Below, piece after piece: positions 33,596-41,194 of a stretch of 41,560 nt of DNA. The stretch's first letter is position 1. Every line of letters starts with the position of its first letter. The notes beneath the pieces were generated by a model. That model saw nothing but the letters and a program-made list of their open reading frames with translations, was not told where the DNA came from and searched no databases. The stretch comes from an uncultured Bacteroidales bacterium (lineage in GTDB: Bacteria > Bacteroidota > Bacteroidia > Bacteroidales > F082), in NCBI GenBank assembly GCA_900318265.1, contig ONKA01000019.1, positions 25,100-66,659 on the forward strand, given 5' to 3'. A program made the position numbers and the translations under genes.

Positions 33596-33985
33596 TTAAT
33601 CCGTTACCGTAAACTCGCCATAATACTCGTCCCCGTCGGGCAGAGTAAAAGTAACAATGTAATCGCCCGCGAGCGGGATGTAGAACTGGAGGCCGTTGGG
33701 CGTATTGGTTGAGGAGCAATCCACAGGAGTACCTAAAGAGGTGGTCACTTCCACAGCCACTTGGCCAAGGTTTTCGGTGAAGACCACGGTGAGCATGTGA
33801 CCATTAACCGTGGCAACAATTGAATTTCCTTTTTCTGAGCTGGTAGAGCTCGAGTTCTTGATGATTTCAATAGGTGTTCCATCATTTCCTTTCTTGTTTA
33901 CTTGTTCGGCCACACCAATGGCATAGCTAAATACTCCCGAAAGGGTTAAGCAGAGCATCAGAACAAATGTTGCTAGTTTTTGCAT
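33596..33985 (-). CDS. DUF3244-like small secreted protein
   Basis: Protein of 129 residues with an N-terminal signal (MQKLATFVLMLCLTLSG) and an Ig-like beta-sandwich of about 90 residues (GHMLTVVFTENLGQVAVEVTT ... YIPLAGDYIVTFTLPDG). Size and pattern fit DUF3244, small exported proteins of Bacteroidales; no molecular role is established to my knowledge. It is the only signal peptidase I-type protein here without an obvious Gln at +1. It is first in a run of seven exported genes and has a good promoter. Its 3' end is duplicated at 30754. Confidence 0.82.
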   Translation of the reverse strand: MQKLATFVLMLCLTLSGVFSYAIGVAEQVNKKGNDGTPIEIIKNSSSTSSEKGNSIVATVNGHMLTVVFTENLGQVAVEVTTSLGTPVDCSSTNTPNGLQFYIPLAGDYIVTFTLPDGDEYYGEFTVTD

Positions 33986-34010
33986 CGTATTATGTTTTTA
34001 AAAGTCGATG

Positions 34011-34042
34011 CAAAAGTAGGGTGGTATAGCTACCTCAGTCAA
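34011..34042 (-). promoter_or_regulatory. Promoter of the DUF3244-led gene array, TTG-N21-TACTTTTG
   Basis: On the minus strand TACTTTTG covers 34018-34011 and TTG covers 34042-34040, a 21-base spacer. The leader to the ATG at 33985 is about 20 bases. No equally good promoter was found further down the array, so it may drive all seven genes. Confidence 0.65.
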
Positions 34043-34097
34043 GAAAAACCATGTGTGAATTTGTATACATTATTCCGTAACGTCTTATCAATCAATA

Positions 34098-36044
34098 TTA
34101 TAAGTCGTTGTTGGCAATAGCTCTAAGGATTGTGGGAAGCGATGAATCACCCCCTAGAATGGCTTTTATTTTTCTGGAACGTTGCGAAACAGTAGGATAG
34201 GCTTTCTGCATCAAGGCAGAAACATCGGCATCGCTTAAGCCGAGAAGATAGAGACAGCAATAGTCGAGGTCGCTGTTGGTGAGGTCGGGATAGGCCTTTT
34301 TGAGACGCATAGTGAAATAATCCAGATGCCGGTCGGCAGCGTCACGCAAGGCGATCACCTGTTCTTTGTCCAAAGCAGCGTCCTTGTATAACTCACAGTC
34401 CATCTGCGCCTTGAACCGTCCCTCTTGTACCCGCTCCAAGATGAGGCGACAAACGGGCTCGTCGGTGAACGACTCCGCCTGCTTAGGCGTTGTATCCAAC
34501 TCGTCCTGCCGTTTGATTTGGCCTTTCAGCTCGCGCACTTCCTCGTTTTTTCGTTTCAGCCTGCCCGATATGGCAGCCTGTTCCATGCGATGTGCTTGTC
34601 GCTCAGCTTCTATGGTTTCGGCATGCTGCTTGTCTCTTACTTCTAGTTCGAGCTGGTGTTGTTGCTCTTTTTCACCCAGTTCTCTATTGGCTTCCTCCCG
34701 CTGATTCTTCAAAAGATGCTTGCTCCTCAATTTCGCTACAACAATGATAGCCAAAGCCAGGGCCACAGCAATAGGAATGACAACATGCAACGTTTTTTTA
34801 ACCGCCACCTCACGCTTTGTTCTGGCCTCTTTCTCTTGTTTCTGGCTCATGTACATCTTATATAGGTTACTGAGTTGCGAAACCAAGGCGCTGTTTTCCG
34901 CTCCCGTCTCATTGTGCATTGCCAAATAGTGCATGCAATCATCGTGTTTTTCCTGGTTTCCAAGACTATCATAAATGACGCGCAGATAATTCGCCACTTT
35001 CATTTGTAAAAACCTATTCTCTTTGTTTTCCAATACGGGCTCCAAATAAACAAGTGCAGAATCATAGTTTTTTTCTTCAAAGAAGATATCGCCAATAACC
35101 ACATAACGAGCCAGTCTTTCGTTGTTGTCCTCAGCCAAGACCGCTAATCGATTCAAACACTTTAGGGCCGTTTCAGCCTGATGTGTCAATTGATACGACA
35201 ATAGGGCTTGGGTACAGGCAATGTCTCTATAATATGCATTTGTCGAGTCAGGCATATTAGCCAAAGCTTGGGAATAATAATAGTTAGCACTATCCTTGTC
35301 GCCTTTCATGTTATACTGCTTGCCTATGCGGTACAAGGCGTTGGAAATACTATACAATGAAACAGGTGAGATGCCCGCATAATGAAGAGAGTGTTTGTAG
35401 CAATCAATAGCAGATTCCATCATATACTGATCTTCAAACATATCTCCAAGGCGGTTGTAGGTATAGGCCATAAACTTGGCCTTTGTCCCAACCAGATCTT
35501 TCTTCTCAAAATGGTTTTCCATCACCTCCAAGACCTTGAGGTATTCCTTGCAGGCCTCCACCAGGCTGTCGCGCTCATAGTAACCTACGCCATTGATGTA
35601 GTGGGCGCGGGCGGTGAGAAACGTAATGCGGTCGTTTCGTGTCAGAGATAGCGGGTCTGCGCCCGCTATGAGGCTTTTTAGGGTGGGTGTCTCGTTCAGG
35701 GTAAAAGTAAGGCTGTCGAAATAAGCCACCGCCTGCCGCAAGGCGGGACGGTTGCTTTGGGCGTAATCGTTTTTGTACAGCAGTTCCGAAATCAACAGCT
35801 GGCAGTAATGCCCGTTGTATGTGTCGAGATTGCCAGCCTCAGGGCTGGCCGCAAACTGCTGCAACAGGGCAAAGGCGCTGTCGGGCTGCTGCCACATCAG
35901 GCTGTCGATGGCGGACAATTCGGTGGATACGGCGGGGATAGATAGAGACGTGCCATGGCGCGTCTCTACAGGGGTGTCACCAGAACGGTTGCAGGCCGCC
36001 AAAGCCAACAAAAAGAATCCTATGACGAACAGCTTCGCTTTCAT
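34098..36044 (-). CDS. Membrane-spanning TPR regulator with HTH-like C-terminus
   Basis: Protein of 648 residues. The start at 36044 begins a lipoprotein-like signal (MKAKLFVIGFFLLALAAC, Cys18). Residues about 45-400 are TPR-like helical pairs (YNRLGDMFEDQYMMESAIDCYKHSL, ALYRIGKQYNMKGDKDSANYYYSQAL, VVIGDIFFEEKNYDSALVYLEPVL). A single membrane helix lies at about 418-438 (VVIPIAVALALAIIVVAKL), followed by a long charged coiled coil (about 445-535) and a C-terminal segment with the DLDYCCLYLLGLSDADVSALM ... RSRKIKAILG pattern, resembling the recognition part of LuxR/sigma-like helix-turn-helix domains in Bacteroidales TPR proteins. The plan suggests periplasmic sensing and cytoplasmic DNA binding. 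It lies upstream of the DUF3244-led array on the same strand, a possible target. Confidence 0.82.
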   Translation of the reverse strand: MKAKLFVIGFFLLALAACNRSGDTPVETRHGTSLSIPAVSTELSAIDSLMWQQPDSAFALLQQFAASPEAGNLDTYNGHYCQLLISELLYKNDYAQSNRPALRQAVAYFDSLTFTLNETPTLKSLIAGADPLSLTRNDRITFLTARAHYINGVGYYERDSLVEACKEYLKVLEVMENHFEKKDLVGTKAKFMAYTYNRLGDMFEDQYMMESAIDCYKHSLHYAGISPVSLYSISNALYRIGKQYNMKGDKDSANYYYSQALANMPDSTNAYYRDIACTQALLSYQLTHQAETALKCLNRLAVLAEDNNERLARYVVIGDIFFEEKNYDSALVYLEPVLENKENRFLQMKVANYLRVIYDSLGNQEKHDDCMHYLAMHNETGAENSALVSQLSNLYKMYMSQKQEKEARTKREVAVKKTLHVVIPIAVALALAIIVVAKLRSKHLLKNQREEANRELGEKEQQHQLELEVRDKQHAETIEAERQAHRMEQAAISGRLKRKNEEVRELKGQIKRQDELDTTPKQAESFTDEPVCRLILERVQEGRFKAQMDCELYKDAALDKEQVIALRDAADRHLDYFTMRLKKAYPDLTNSDLDYCCLYLLGLSDADVSALMQKAYPTVSQRSRKIKAILGGDSSLPTILRAIANNDL

Positions 36045-36049
36045 GCCTG

Positions 36050-36057
36050 CAAATTTA
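36050..36057 (-). promoter_or_regulatory. Candidate -7 box very close to start codon
   Basis: TAAATTTG on the minus strand matches TAnnTTTG but ends only 5 bases before the ATG at 36044, which would give a nearly leaderless transcript. No -33 box was confirmed. Weak call. Confidence 0.3.
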
Positions 36058-36065
36058 GCATAATT

Positions 36066-36098
36066 TTTGCGGTTTTTTTCATAAAAGATGTATTTTTG
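36066..36098 (+). promoter_or_regulatory. Promoter of DUF4476 gene, TTTG-N21-TATTTTTG
   Basis: TTTG at 36066-36069 and TATTTTTG at 36091-36098 precede the ATG at 36126 with a leader of about 21 bases. It is divergent from the TPR-HTH gene. Confidence 0.7.
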
Positions 36099-36125
36099 TA
36101 CCATCAACACTAAACACTAGATCGC

Positions 36126-36869
36126 ATGAAAAAGCACCTGATATTCGCCCTGGTCCTGCTCATGGCTCTGCCAAGCATGGCACAAGTGGCCACGGTAAGG
36201 TCCAAAAAAGTCACTGTCCATCACGGCAACGCCACCTTGACTGTGAACACACCACGTAACCTGAATGCTCGTTTTTGGCTCTATGTCGACGATGTGCTGC
36301 AAAACGAGCAATCCGTCCGCTCCATCTGCATTCGTAATCTTGGCGAGGACAGCTATTATGTGCGTGTGGAACTCGATAACGCGCTGCAAAACTGTGTGGG
36401 CCAGTTCGTTGACCTTCGCCAGTCGCAAAACCTCGCTGTCGTCAGTTCCGGCAAATGGTATGGCTTGGAACCTTCCAATGTCAACATACGGCCTGAACTG
36501 ACCATGGACCTGATAACGGGACAAGCCGAGCCTTCGATAGTGCCTCCTGTGCCTCCAGCGCCGCCTGTACCCGTCATTCCCTACGCCATGAACCCTCAGG
36601 ATTATGATGCAGCCTATCAGTTGATTTCTAGGGAGTCATTCGACAGCTCGAAGCTGACCCTCGCCGAGCAGGTGGCGTCGGCCAACCCAATGTCGGCAAG
36701 CCAGATCCTTGGCATCTGCAAGCTGTTCTCCTTCGAGAGCAACAAGCTGGAGTTTGCCAAATATGCCTACGAGTTTTGCGTCGACAAAAACAAATACTTC
36801 CTGTTGAGCGAAGCCTTCACCTATGAATCCTCGAAACGCGAACTGAGCGAGTTCATCAAGAAATACTGA
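36126..36869 (+). CDS. DUF4476 domain secreted protein
   Basis: Secreted protein of 247 residues with signal MKKHLIFALVLLMALPSMA before Gln. Residues about 20-120 are beta-rich (NARFWLYVDDVLQNEQSVRSI, DSYYVRVELDN), then a Pro-rich hinge (PPVPPAPPVPVIP, about 140-153) and a C-terminal helical DUF4476 domain (about 155-247): FDSSKLTLAEQVASANPMSASQI, LFSFESNKLEFAKYAYEFCVD, FTYESSKRELSEFI. DUF4476 is widespread in Bacteroidota and has no defined biochemical role. The gene has its own promoter and terminator and appears monocistronic. Confidence 0.9.
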   Translation: MKKHLIFALVLLMALPSMAQVATVRSKKVTVHHGNATLTVNTPRNLNARFWLYVDDVLQNEQSVRSICIRNLGEDSYYVRVELDNALQNCVGQFVDLRQSQNLAVVSSGKWYGLEPSNVNIRPELTMDLITGQAEPSIVPPVPPAPPVPVIPYAMNPQDYDAAYQLISRESFDSSKLTLAEQVASANPMSASQILGICKLFSFESNKLEFAKYAYEFCVDKNKYFLLSEAFTYESSKRELSEFIKKY

Positions 36870-36886
36870 TTCTGTTGAAACAGTGC

Positions 36887-36921
36887 AAAAAAAAGGCCGC
36901 AACTGGTTTGCGGCCTTTTTT
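36887..36921. terminator. Bidirectional terminator after DUF4476 gene
   Basis: GGCCGCAA (36895-36902) pairs perfectly with TTGCGGCC (36908-36915) around a 5-base loop; an A8 tract precedes and a T6 tract follows, so it can act in both directions for the convergent genes ending at 36869 and 36939. Confidence 0.9.
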
Positions 36922-36938
36922 GTAATAAGTGCGATGTC

Positions 36939-37412
36939 TTAGTGAATCCTGTAACGGACGCTGAAGGCCACACCATAGCCGAAGCCGTTGTAGGCGCAAT
37001 GTTCCGGCAAAACAAACTCATACACTGGACGAAAATCAACCGCCAGTTGGATGGGCGCATTTTTCGGATTCCATTCTGCACCACCTTGAGCGCCAGCAGC
37101 CAATCCAAAACCATGGTTGTTGCAGTAGCCAAGATTAACGGCGGGACCGATGAACCAGCTGAAGTCGCCAGCAATGGGTAATACCCAGTGGTACGCAATG
37201 GCAAAGTTGATGTAATTGTCATTGCTGCGGCTGAAGCCGAGGTCTAATTCCAGGCGATTGGTATTCGCAACAAAATGCTGGTAAGACAGTTCTGCACCAA
37301 AACCAGCGGCATGGGGCGTACCGACACCGCCAAAGCGGCCGCCGATGTTCTGTGCGTTGGCAGCAAAGGACAAGCCTAAGACTGCGACCAAGACAAGCAA
37401 TAATTTCTTCAT
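36939..37412 (-). CDS. Small outer-membrane beta-barrel protein
   Basis: Protein of 157 residues with signal MKKLLLVLVAVLGLSFAANA before Gln. The mature 137 residues consist of alternating amphipathic strands separated by short turns (GFGAELSYQHFV, NRLELDLGFSR, YINFAIAYHWVLPI, FSWFIGPAVNLGYC, FGLAAGAQGGAEW, IQLAVDFRPVYEF, YGVAFSVRYRI), consistent with an eight-strand barrel. There is no OmpA domain. Two Cys may pair outside the membrane. No function is evident. It is monocistronic between a good promoter and a shared terminator. Confidence 0.85.
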   Translation of the reverse strand: MKKLLLVLVAVLGLSFAANAQNIGGRFGGVGTPHAAGFGAELSYQHFVANTNRLELDLGFSRSNDNYINFAIAYHWVLPIAGDFSWFIGPAVNLGYCNNHGFGLAAGAQGGAEWNPKNAPIQLAVDFRPVYEFVLPEHCAYNGFGYGVAFSVRYRIH

Positions 37413-37464
37413 AATTGTTAGGTTTTAGTGAATAAATAGGTAAGTTGTTCTAAGATTTATGGGG

Positions 37465-37493
37465 CAAAGATAGGAAAAATAACCAAAAAGCAA
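37465..37493 (-). promoter_or_regulatory. Promoter of small barrel gene, TTG-N18-TATCTTTG
   Basis: On the minus strand TATCTTTG lies at 37472-37465 and TTG at 37493-37491. The leader is about 46 bases to the ATG at 37412. Confidence 0.65.
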
Positions 37494-37506
37494 TTCTTTT
37501 CTCCTA

Positions 37507-38511
37507 TTATTCCTCATACAGCACGTGGAGTAGCACATTGCCGACCATGCCTAAGGTGTTTCTGTCAATGTTCTCGAGATTGTCATTCAGGGTGTGCCAC
37601 ACTTCAGGGAAACATTCGTTGCTGCTTTCGGGCTGCAAGTCGATGATGTCGATGGTGGGGATGCCAGCGATATCGTTCATGGGGATGTGGTCGTCGCTGA
37701 TGGGCGAACCCAGTTCGTTGTTGAAGTAGGGACGGTAGCCCAAGTCGTAGGCTATGCGCCAAACCTTGTTGCTCACTGAGGCGGCATAGCCTTGCGAATA
37801 ATACTCTTTAGGGAAGTTGGGGTTGCTGCCGCCCACCATGTCCAAAAGGATGCCGTAGTAGGCTTTGTAACCATACACGTGAGGGTGCTTGGCCCAATAT
37901 TGCGAACCCAATGCCCAATAGTTGACTTCTTCGCTGTAGTATTTCTCGGCTTCATCCACATGCGGGCCGTAGTCCTCAAGGTCGAAGAAGACGATGTCGA
38001 CGCCGAGGTTTCCAGGCAATGGCTGCAACTTGAACTGACGGGCACATTCGAGCAACACGCCGACACCGCTGGCACCGTCGTTGGCGCCATCGATGGGCTT
38101 ACGGGTGTTGGCCGCATCAGGGTCGTGGTCAGCAAAGGGACGCGAGTCCCAGTGGGCACAAAGCACGATGCGCTTCTTGGCTTCAGGATTGAAAACGCCC
38201 ACGATGTTTTGCCCATCGATGCCTTTGTCATTGAACAAGCGCGTTCTGAAGTCCTGCACGATGACCGTGTCGGCAAATTCGTCAAGCTTAGCGGTAAGCC
38301 ATTCGGCACAGTCGGCATGGGCTTGCGTCTCTGGCACACGGGGTCCAAACTGGGTCTGCTTAGCCACAAACTGATAGGCTGAGTCGGCGTTGAAGTTGGG
38401 TACGGTGACGGTCTTTTTGGGCTTGTCGTTTGTGTTAGGGTTGGTGGGCTTTGTCCTGTCGCATGATGCCACAAGCAAGGCCATGGCTATGAGGATGAGG
38501 GTTTTCTTCAT
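37507..38511 (-). CDS. M28-family lipoprotein, probable glutaminyl-peptide cyclotransferase
   Basis: Lipoprotein of 334 residues (MKKTLILIAMALLVASC, Cys17; the upstream ATG at 38580 precedes the promoter and is rejected). The fold is that of zinc-dependent M28 peptidases and glutaminyl cyclases: AHWDS (His120, Asp122), DGANDGASGVG (Asp145), FFDLEDYG (Glu179, Asp180), DDHIP, and VWHTLNDN (His306). The LED pair instead of the GEE of aminopeptidases, together with one-zinc-like ligand spacing, recalls bacterial type II glutaminyl cyclases such as that of Porphyromonas gingivalis; an aminopeptidase cannot be excluded. A cyclase would convert N-terminal Gln of exported proteins into pyroglutamate, which fits the many Gln +1 proteins encoded here. 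Confidence 0.85.
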   Translation of the reverse strand: MKKTLILIAMALLVASCDRTKPTNPNTNDKPKKTVTVPNFNADSAYQFVAKQTQFGPRVPETQAHADCAEWLTAKLDEFADTVIVQDFRTRLFNDKGIDGQNIVGVFNPEAKKRIVLCAHWDSRPFADHDPDAANTRKPIDGANDGASGVGVLLECARQFKLQPLPGNLGVDIVFFDLEDYGPHVDEAEKYYSEEVNYWALGSQYWAKHPHVYGYKAYYGILLDMVGGSNPNFPKEYYSQGYAASVSNKVWRIAYDLGYRPYFNNELGSPISDDHIPMNDIAGIPTIDIIDLQPESSNECFPEVWHTLNDNLENIDRNTLGMVGNVLLHVLYEE

Positions 38512-38530
38512 GTTGAATGATTTTAGGCTG

Positions 38531-38538
38531 CAAAAGTA
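38531..38538 (-). promoter_or_regulatory. Bacteroidota -7 box, TACTTTTG
   Basis: TACTTTTG on the minus strand, 20 bases before the ATG at 38511, in the gap after the MscS gene. No clear -33 box. Confidence 0.55.
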
Positions 38539-38554
38539 CAATTTTTCTGCGTAA

Positions 38555-41194
38555 CTATTCTTCGTTGACCAGATGCACATCGCATTGCGGGAAGGGAATC
38601 GAAATGCCGTTCTCGTTCAAAGTGTTGTAGATCAGCTCTTTTGCACGGTCTATATAGCCCACACGCTCGGCCACAAGCACCTGCTGCTTCACGGCTATGG
38701 TAACCGCGCTGTCGTCCATCTCCTCCAAGGTAATGCTGACGCCACGTTTCGCATCCACGATGTCACGACCGAAAACGTCCTTGTCTTGCAGCGTCTGCAA
38801 GGCCTCTCCCAACAATTCACGCACACGCTGGATGTCGGTGCCGTAGGCCACACCAACGGTAATCTTGACGAACTCATAACCATGGTTGCGAGTGAGGTTG
38901 CTGAAGTTCTTGGCGAACAACGTGGCGTTGAGGAACGACATCTCGGCGCCATCGATGGTCTCAATCTCCGTGCTCTGGTAACCTATGTGGGTGACCTTAC
39001 CACGAATGCCGTCACAGACGATCCAGTCACCGATACGTAGGCGGCCCGACATCAGCTGAATACCATAGATGAAATTGTTAAGGGTATCCTTGAGGGCGAA
39101 GCCGATACCGGCAGAGAGACCACCAGCCACGAGACTCAACGAACTGGTCGGGATATGTAGCGTCAATACGATGACCACGATGTAGATAAACCATACCAAA
39201 ACGCTGATGATGCTATTGCCCAATGACAGGTTGATTTCGTTGTTACGGATGGTCTTGCGGTTGTGTTTCTTCATGAAGATCGCATAACGGACCTGCTGCC
39301 AGATGGCATGCAAGGCGCGATTGATATAGCGGAACACGAAGAATAAGCTGATGATAAGCAAAATCCCATGGAATGACAATCTGAACGTGTCAGCCCCGCT
39401 GTCGTTGACGAGTTGTACGAAGTTGTGGTGGTAGATGTTGTTATACAAATCCTCAAAGTCAAAGACATCCAAGGCCAGATGGAGGCAGAATGGGATGGAC
39501 AGGATGCCCATCACAGGAAGCACCACATCTTTGACCAAGTCGTAGAACCAGGTGGCGCCAAACATCAGTGTTTCCTTGCCAGGGCCAGTGATGAAGTTGA
39601 TGCGCGAACGATAGTCGCTCAAGCGGTTGACCATCCGCTTCTTGCGGTATTGCACAATTAGGTACAAGACGGTGTATACCGCATGGATGGCAGCCAGTTG
39701 GAAGTACCACCAGACCAAGATAAGTAGTGAAGCAAAAATATAACCTGCGATGGCCACACCCAAAGCTGCGCCAACAGCCACCAACGAGAGCCAGCCCAAG
39801 AGGCGGTCGCTGCGGTCCACCTTTTTTGCATTGCGAAGGCAGGCAAAGAGCTGCCACACAAAGAAGGCCACCAGCACGGGTGGGAAGATGAAATTCATCA
39901 GCGTATTGGGCATGAAGACCACACGGAAACCGATGACCGCCAATGCCATACAGAAGGTGGGCAGATAGAGCTTCACGCCATATTTCAGCTGTTTGGCTTT
40001 CAAACGGAAGAACAACGCAACGAGGATGACAGCCAGCAGCCAAAGGAAGGTGTTGGTGAGTTTTGCTGCGATTTGGAGCAAGCCGTCGCCGCCTATGGTG
40101 CTGTTGACGATGATGGTGATGAGGATGCCGAGCAACAAAGCGAGATAACGTCGCCGTGCCTTGCTGAGTTCTTTAAAGGGTTTGATGTAACGGAAGACTG
40201 GAATGAGCAGGAGGGAGGCGAGCAGCCAAAATGCCATCAACTCGATGATGAAGATGACAATGATGAAGACCTGAAGTGAGTATTCCCAACCGGTGTCTGT
40301 GGTCGACTGTTCAGTCTGGCCTCTCCTGAACAACGATTGTAGAGCACCAAGGTCATATTTCTCGCTGGCATCACCGATGGCTTGTTTCCAATAGCGCCCC
40401 GGGTGCTTTAGGATGGTGTACCAAGGTGTTTGTCCCTCGACGAAGATGCGGTTTTGCAGCACTTGGTAATAGTCGTGTGCATAGTCGTAGGTCTCCTTCA
40501 AGCGCAGGAAGGTCTCGTAGTAGTGGATGCTGTCGGCCACTACGACGGCTTTGGTCTCAGCATACATCTTGAGCAGTTCACCGGCATAGAAGATGCACTG
40601 TTCGCGGTCGTCCTCACCTTGTTGGTCAAGCACGAAAGGTATTATGGAGAGGGAGTCGGCCAAGGCTTTGACTTCTTCGTCCAGTTCAAGATGTGCAGTG
40701 CTGAAAAAGAGCGGGTTAAGCGAGTCGTAGTGGATGAGCAAGCTGTCGGGAATGCCGACGATGGTGTCGAGTTCGGGAGGCAGACGCCGCAGCGACTCGA
40801 TGAGGCGGGCATGGCGTTCCATCTCCACGTTGAGGTTGCTGACGATATGGTCGAAAGGCCCACGGTCTTGGTTGAACTCGTTGTATTTTTGGGCGACTTT
40901 CTGCAAAGCGTAGCTCACATCAAAAGTGAAACCTTGCTTCTGTGAATACAGCATCAGCGAGAGTTCGTCACACTGCTTCATCACGTCAATCATCTTTTGG
41001 CGCTGCTTCTCATAGTCCTCGGTAAGGCGTTCACGATTCTTGTCAATCTGACGGTGGTCGGATTCCAACTCATTGCGCAGCACTCGTAGGGTACGGTTGA
41101 GGTTGTGGCCGTAGGAAATGGCGAAGAGCGGCACCACGATGGCTAAGAAGGCGGCCAGGAAGAGGAGACGTTTCTGCTTGAAAGGGGTTTTCAT
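38555..41194 (-). CDS. MscS-family mechanosensitive channel, large
   Basis: Inner-membrane channel of 879 residues, larger than MscS itself (about 286) and closer to the MscK/MscM class. The start at 41194 overlaps the stop of pyrG (ATGA) and begins a membrane segment at residues 9-29. Residues about 35-305 form a helical, partly coiled-coil domain expected in the periplasm (LRNELESDHRQIDKNRERL). From about residue 310 to 680 there are some ten membrane helices. The conserved MscS pore and vestibule follow at about 685-870: GGLSAGIGFALKDTLNNFIYG, SGRLRIGDWIVCDGIRGKV, then FLNATLFAKNFSNL. Channels of this class release solutes on hypo-osmotic shock. Linkage to pyrG is by overlap only; no functional tie is claimed. 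Confidence 0.92.
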   Translation of the reverse strand: MKTPFKQKRLLFLAAFLAIVVPLFAISYGHNLNRTLRVLRNELESDHRQIDKNRERLTEDYEKQRQKMIDVMKQCDELSLMLYSQKQGFTFDVSYALQKVAQKYNEFNQDRGPFDHIVSNLNVEMERHARLIESLRRLPPELDTIVGIPDSLLIHYDSLNPLFFSTAHLELDEEVKALADSLSIIPFVLDQQGEDDREQCIFYAGELLKMYAETKAVVVADSIHYYETFLRLKETYDYAHDYYQVLQNRIFVEGQTPWYTILKHPGRYWKQAIGDASEKYDLGALQSLFRRGQTEQSTTDTGWEYSLQVFIIVIFIIELMAFWLLASLLLIPVFRYIKPFKELSKARRRYLALLLGILITIIVNSTIGGDGLLQIAAKLTNTFLWLLAVILVALFFRLKAKQLKYGVKLYLPTFCMALAVIGFRVVFMPNTLMNFIFPPVLVAFFVWQLFACLRNAKKVDRSDRLLGWLSLVAVGAALGVAIAGYIFASLLILVWWYFQLAAIHAVYTVLYLIVQYRKKRMVNRLSDYRSRINFITGPGKETLMFGATWFYDLVKDVVLPVMGILSIPFCLHLALDVFDFEDLYNNIYHHNFVQLVNDSGADTFRLSFHGILLIISLFFVFRYINRALHAIWQQVRYAIFMKKHNRKTIRNNEINLSLGNSIISVLVWFIYIVVIVLTLHIPTSSLSLVAGGLSAGIGFALKDTLNNFIYGIQLMSGRLRIGDWIVCDGIRGKVTHIGYQSTEIETIDGAEMSFLNATLFAKNFSNLTRNHGYEFVKITVGVAYGTDIQRVRELLGEALQTLQDKDVFGRDIVDAKRGVSITLEEMDDSAVTIAVKQQVLVAERVGYIDRAKELIYNTLNENGISIPFPQCDVHLVNEE

